From assembly GCF_016464425.1 (NCBI RefSeq), contig NZ_JADDKQ010000010.1, forward strand, positions 186,001 to 250,000: 64,000 nt of DNA, given 5' to 3'. The notes beneath the pieces are model-generated. The model had not been told where the DNA came from. It ran no database searches and saw nothing but the letters and a program-made list of their open reading frames with translations. This DNA comes from Actinotalea solisilvae. GTDB taxonomy: Bacteria > Actinomycetota > Actinomycetes > Actinomycetales > Cellulomonadaceae. Of the stretch, positions 63,582 to 64,000 are shown piece by piece (position 1 is the first letter of the stretch; every line of letters starts with the position of its first letter). A program made the position numbers and the translations under genes.

Positions 63582-64000
63582 TCGCGGAGGACTCGGTCCT
63601 CCTGCTCGACGGGCTGACGCGCCTCCTCGCCGCCGAGGGGCACGAGGTCACCGGCCACCGCACCGCCGACGCGCTCGTCGCCGGCCTCGGCAGCGGGCAG
63701 GAGCCGCCGGGCCTCGTCGTGACCGACGTCCGGATGCCGCCGTCGCACACCGACGAGGGCCTGCGCGCCGTCGTGCACCTGCGCAGCCTGCACCCGAGGC
63801 TGCCGGTGCTCGTCCTGTCGCAGTACGTCGAGCAGCGGTACGCCTCCGAGCTGTTCGCGGGTGACGTGCGCGGGCTGGGGTACGTGCTCAAGGACCGCGT
63901 CGCCGACGTGGAGGAGTTCCTCGACGTCGTGGCGCGCGTCGCCGCGGGCGGCACGGTCATCGACCCCGAGGTCGTCGCGCAGCTCCTCGCCCGCACGCGC
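63569..64000 (+). CDS. Response regulator, NarL/LuxR type, truncated by the window end
   Basis: The first 144 codons are visible from GTG 63569. The receiver domain has the acidic pair in VIAEDSVLLLDGL, phospho-acceptor Asp53 in VVTDVRMPP, the switch Ser in VLVLSQYVE and Lys in GYVLKDRVAD. The sequence ends in the linker (GGTVIDPEVVAQLLARTR), where a LuxR-type helix-turn-helix normally follows. It overlaps the kinase gene and is its cognate regulator; LiaR/VraR-like envelope-stress regulation is a reasonable guess. Confidence 0.93.
   Translation, partial: MRIVIAEDSVLLLDGLTRLLAAEGHEVTGHRTADALVAGLGSGQEPPGLVVTDVRMPPSHTDEGLRAVVHLRSLHPRLPVLVLSQYVEQRYASELFAGDVRGLGYVLKDRVADVEEFLDVVARVAAGGTVIDPEVVAQLLARTR

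Overview
The window is very GC-rich (about 75%), densely coded DNA from an actinomycete. Codon use is strongly GC-biased, GTG starts are frequent, and neighbouring genes are often coupled through ATGA or GTGA overlaps. A mycothiol-type Rv2466c-like thioredoxin-fold protein, a GlbO-type globin, a DasR/NagE-like PTS cluster and paired dynamin-like GTPases all point to Actinomycetota. A Micrococcales lineage such as Cellulomonadaceae or Promicromonosporaceae is my guess; the genus cannot be fixed from the sequence. No rRNA, tRNA, CRISPR array, insertion sequence or replication origin was seen.

Region by region. 1-2170: end of a membrane-protein gene, then cysK-cysE for cysteine synthesis, preceded by a candidate cysteine-rich short ORF. 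2190-3591: a YtrA-type GntR regulator coupled to a DUF1648 membrane protein. 3610-5853: a four-gene module with type VII secretion (WXG100/EspC, YbaB-like) character. 5853-7058: a BenE-type transporter. 7113-14571: a sulfur operon made of a Cys-rich leader peptide, ssuB, ssuA, ssuC, an acetyl-CoA-synthetase-like gene, metY and a CoA-binding protein gene. 14559-17292: a low-GC, probably acquired island holding a putative immunity gene and the 3' end of an Rhs polymorphic toxin gene whose 5' part is missing. 17293-26000: an alkyltransferase-like protein, PP2C phosphatase, Eis-like acetyltransferase, PhzF, RpiB, M13 peptidase, a secreted or membrane DUF6636-like protein and a phytoene-dehydrogenase-like oxidoreductase. 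26070-35096: secreted alpha-amylase, Rv2466c-like protein, PepN, a tandem P-loop kinase and MalQ. 35209-38501: prolyl oligopeptidase and MscS.

38477-43581 is an N-acetylglucosamine-type PTS locus. Two EIIA, two EIIB, a HAD phosphatase and a GntR regulator lie on the minus strand; EIIC and HPr lie on the plus strand; a near-consensus DasR-type operator sits between them. 43672-49051 holds GlbO, TesB, topoisomerase IB, a sugar porter and an SDR protein. 49074-51419 (minus strand) holds a MerR-GyrI-transglutaminase fusion and a thioesterase. 51455-60752 (minus strand) has two paralogous pairs of dynamin-like GTPases flanking ettA and an ssb paralog. 60943-64000 has a DUF418 protein and a two-component system cut by the window edge.

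Three themes recur. Sulfur assimilation appears to be controlled by cysteine-codon leader peptides. Many genes have a TANNNT-like -10 element only 6-8 bases before the start codon, suggesting leaderless mRNAs. Long perfect GC hairpins mark most gene ends.
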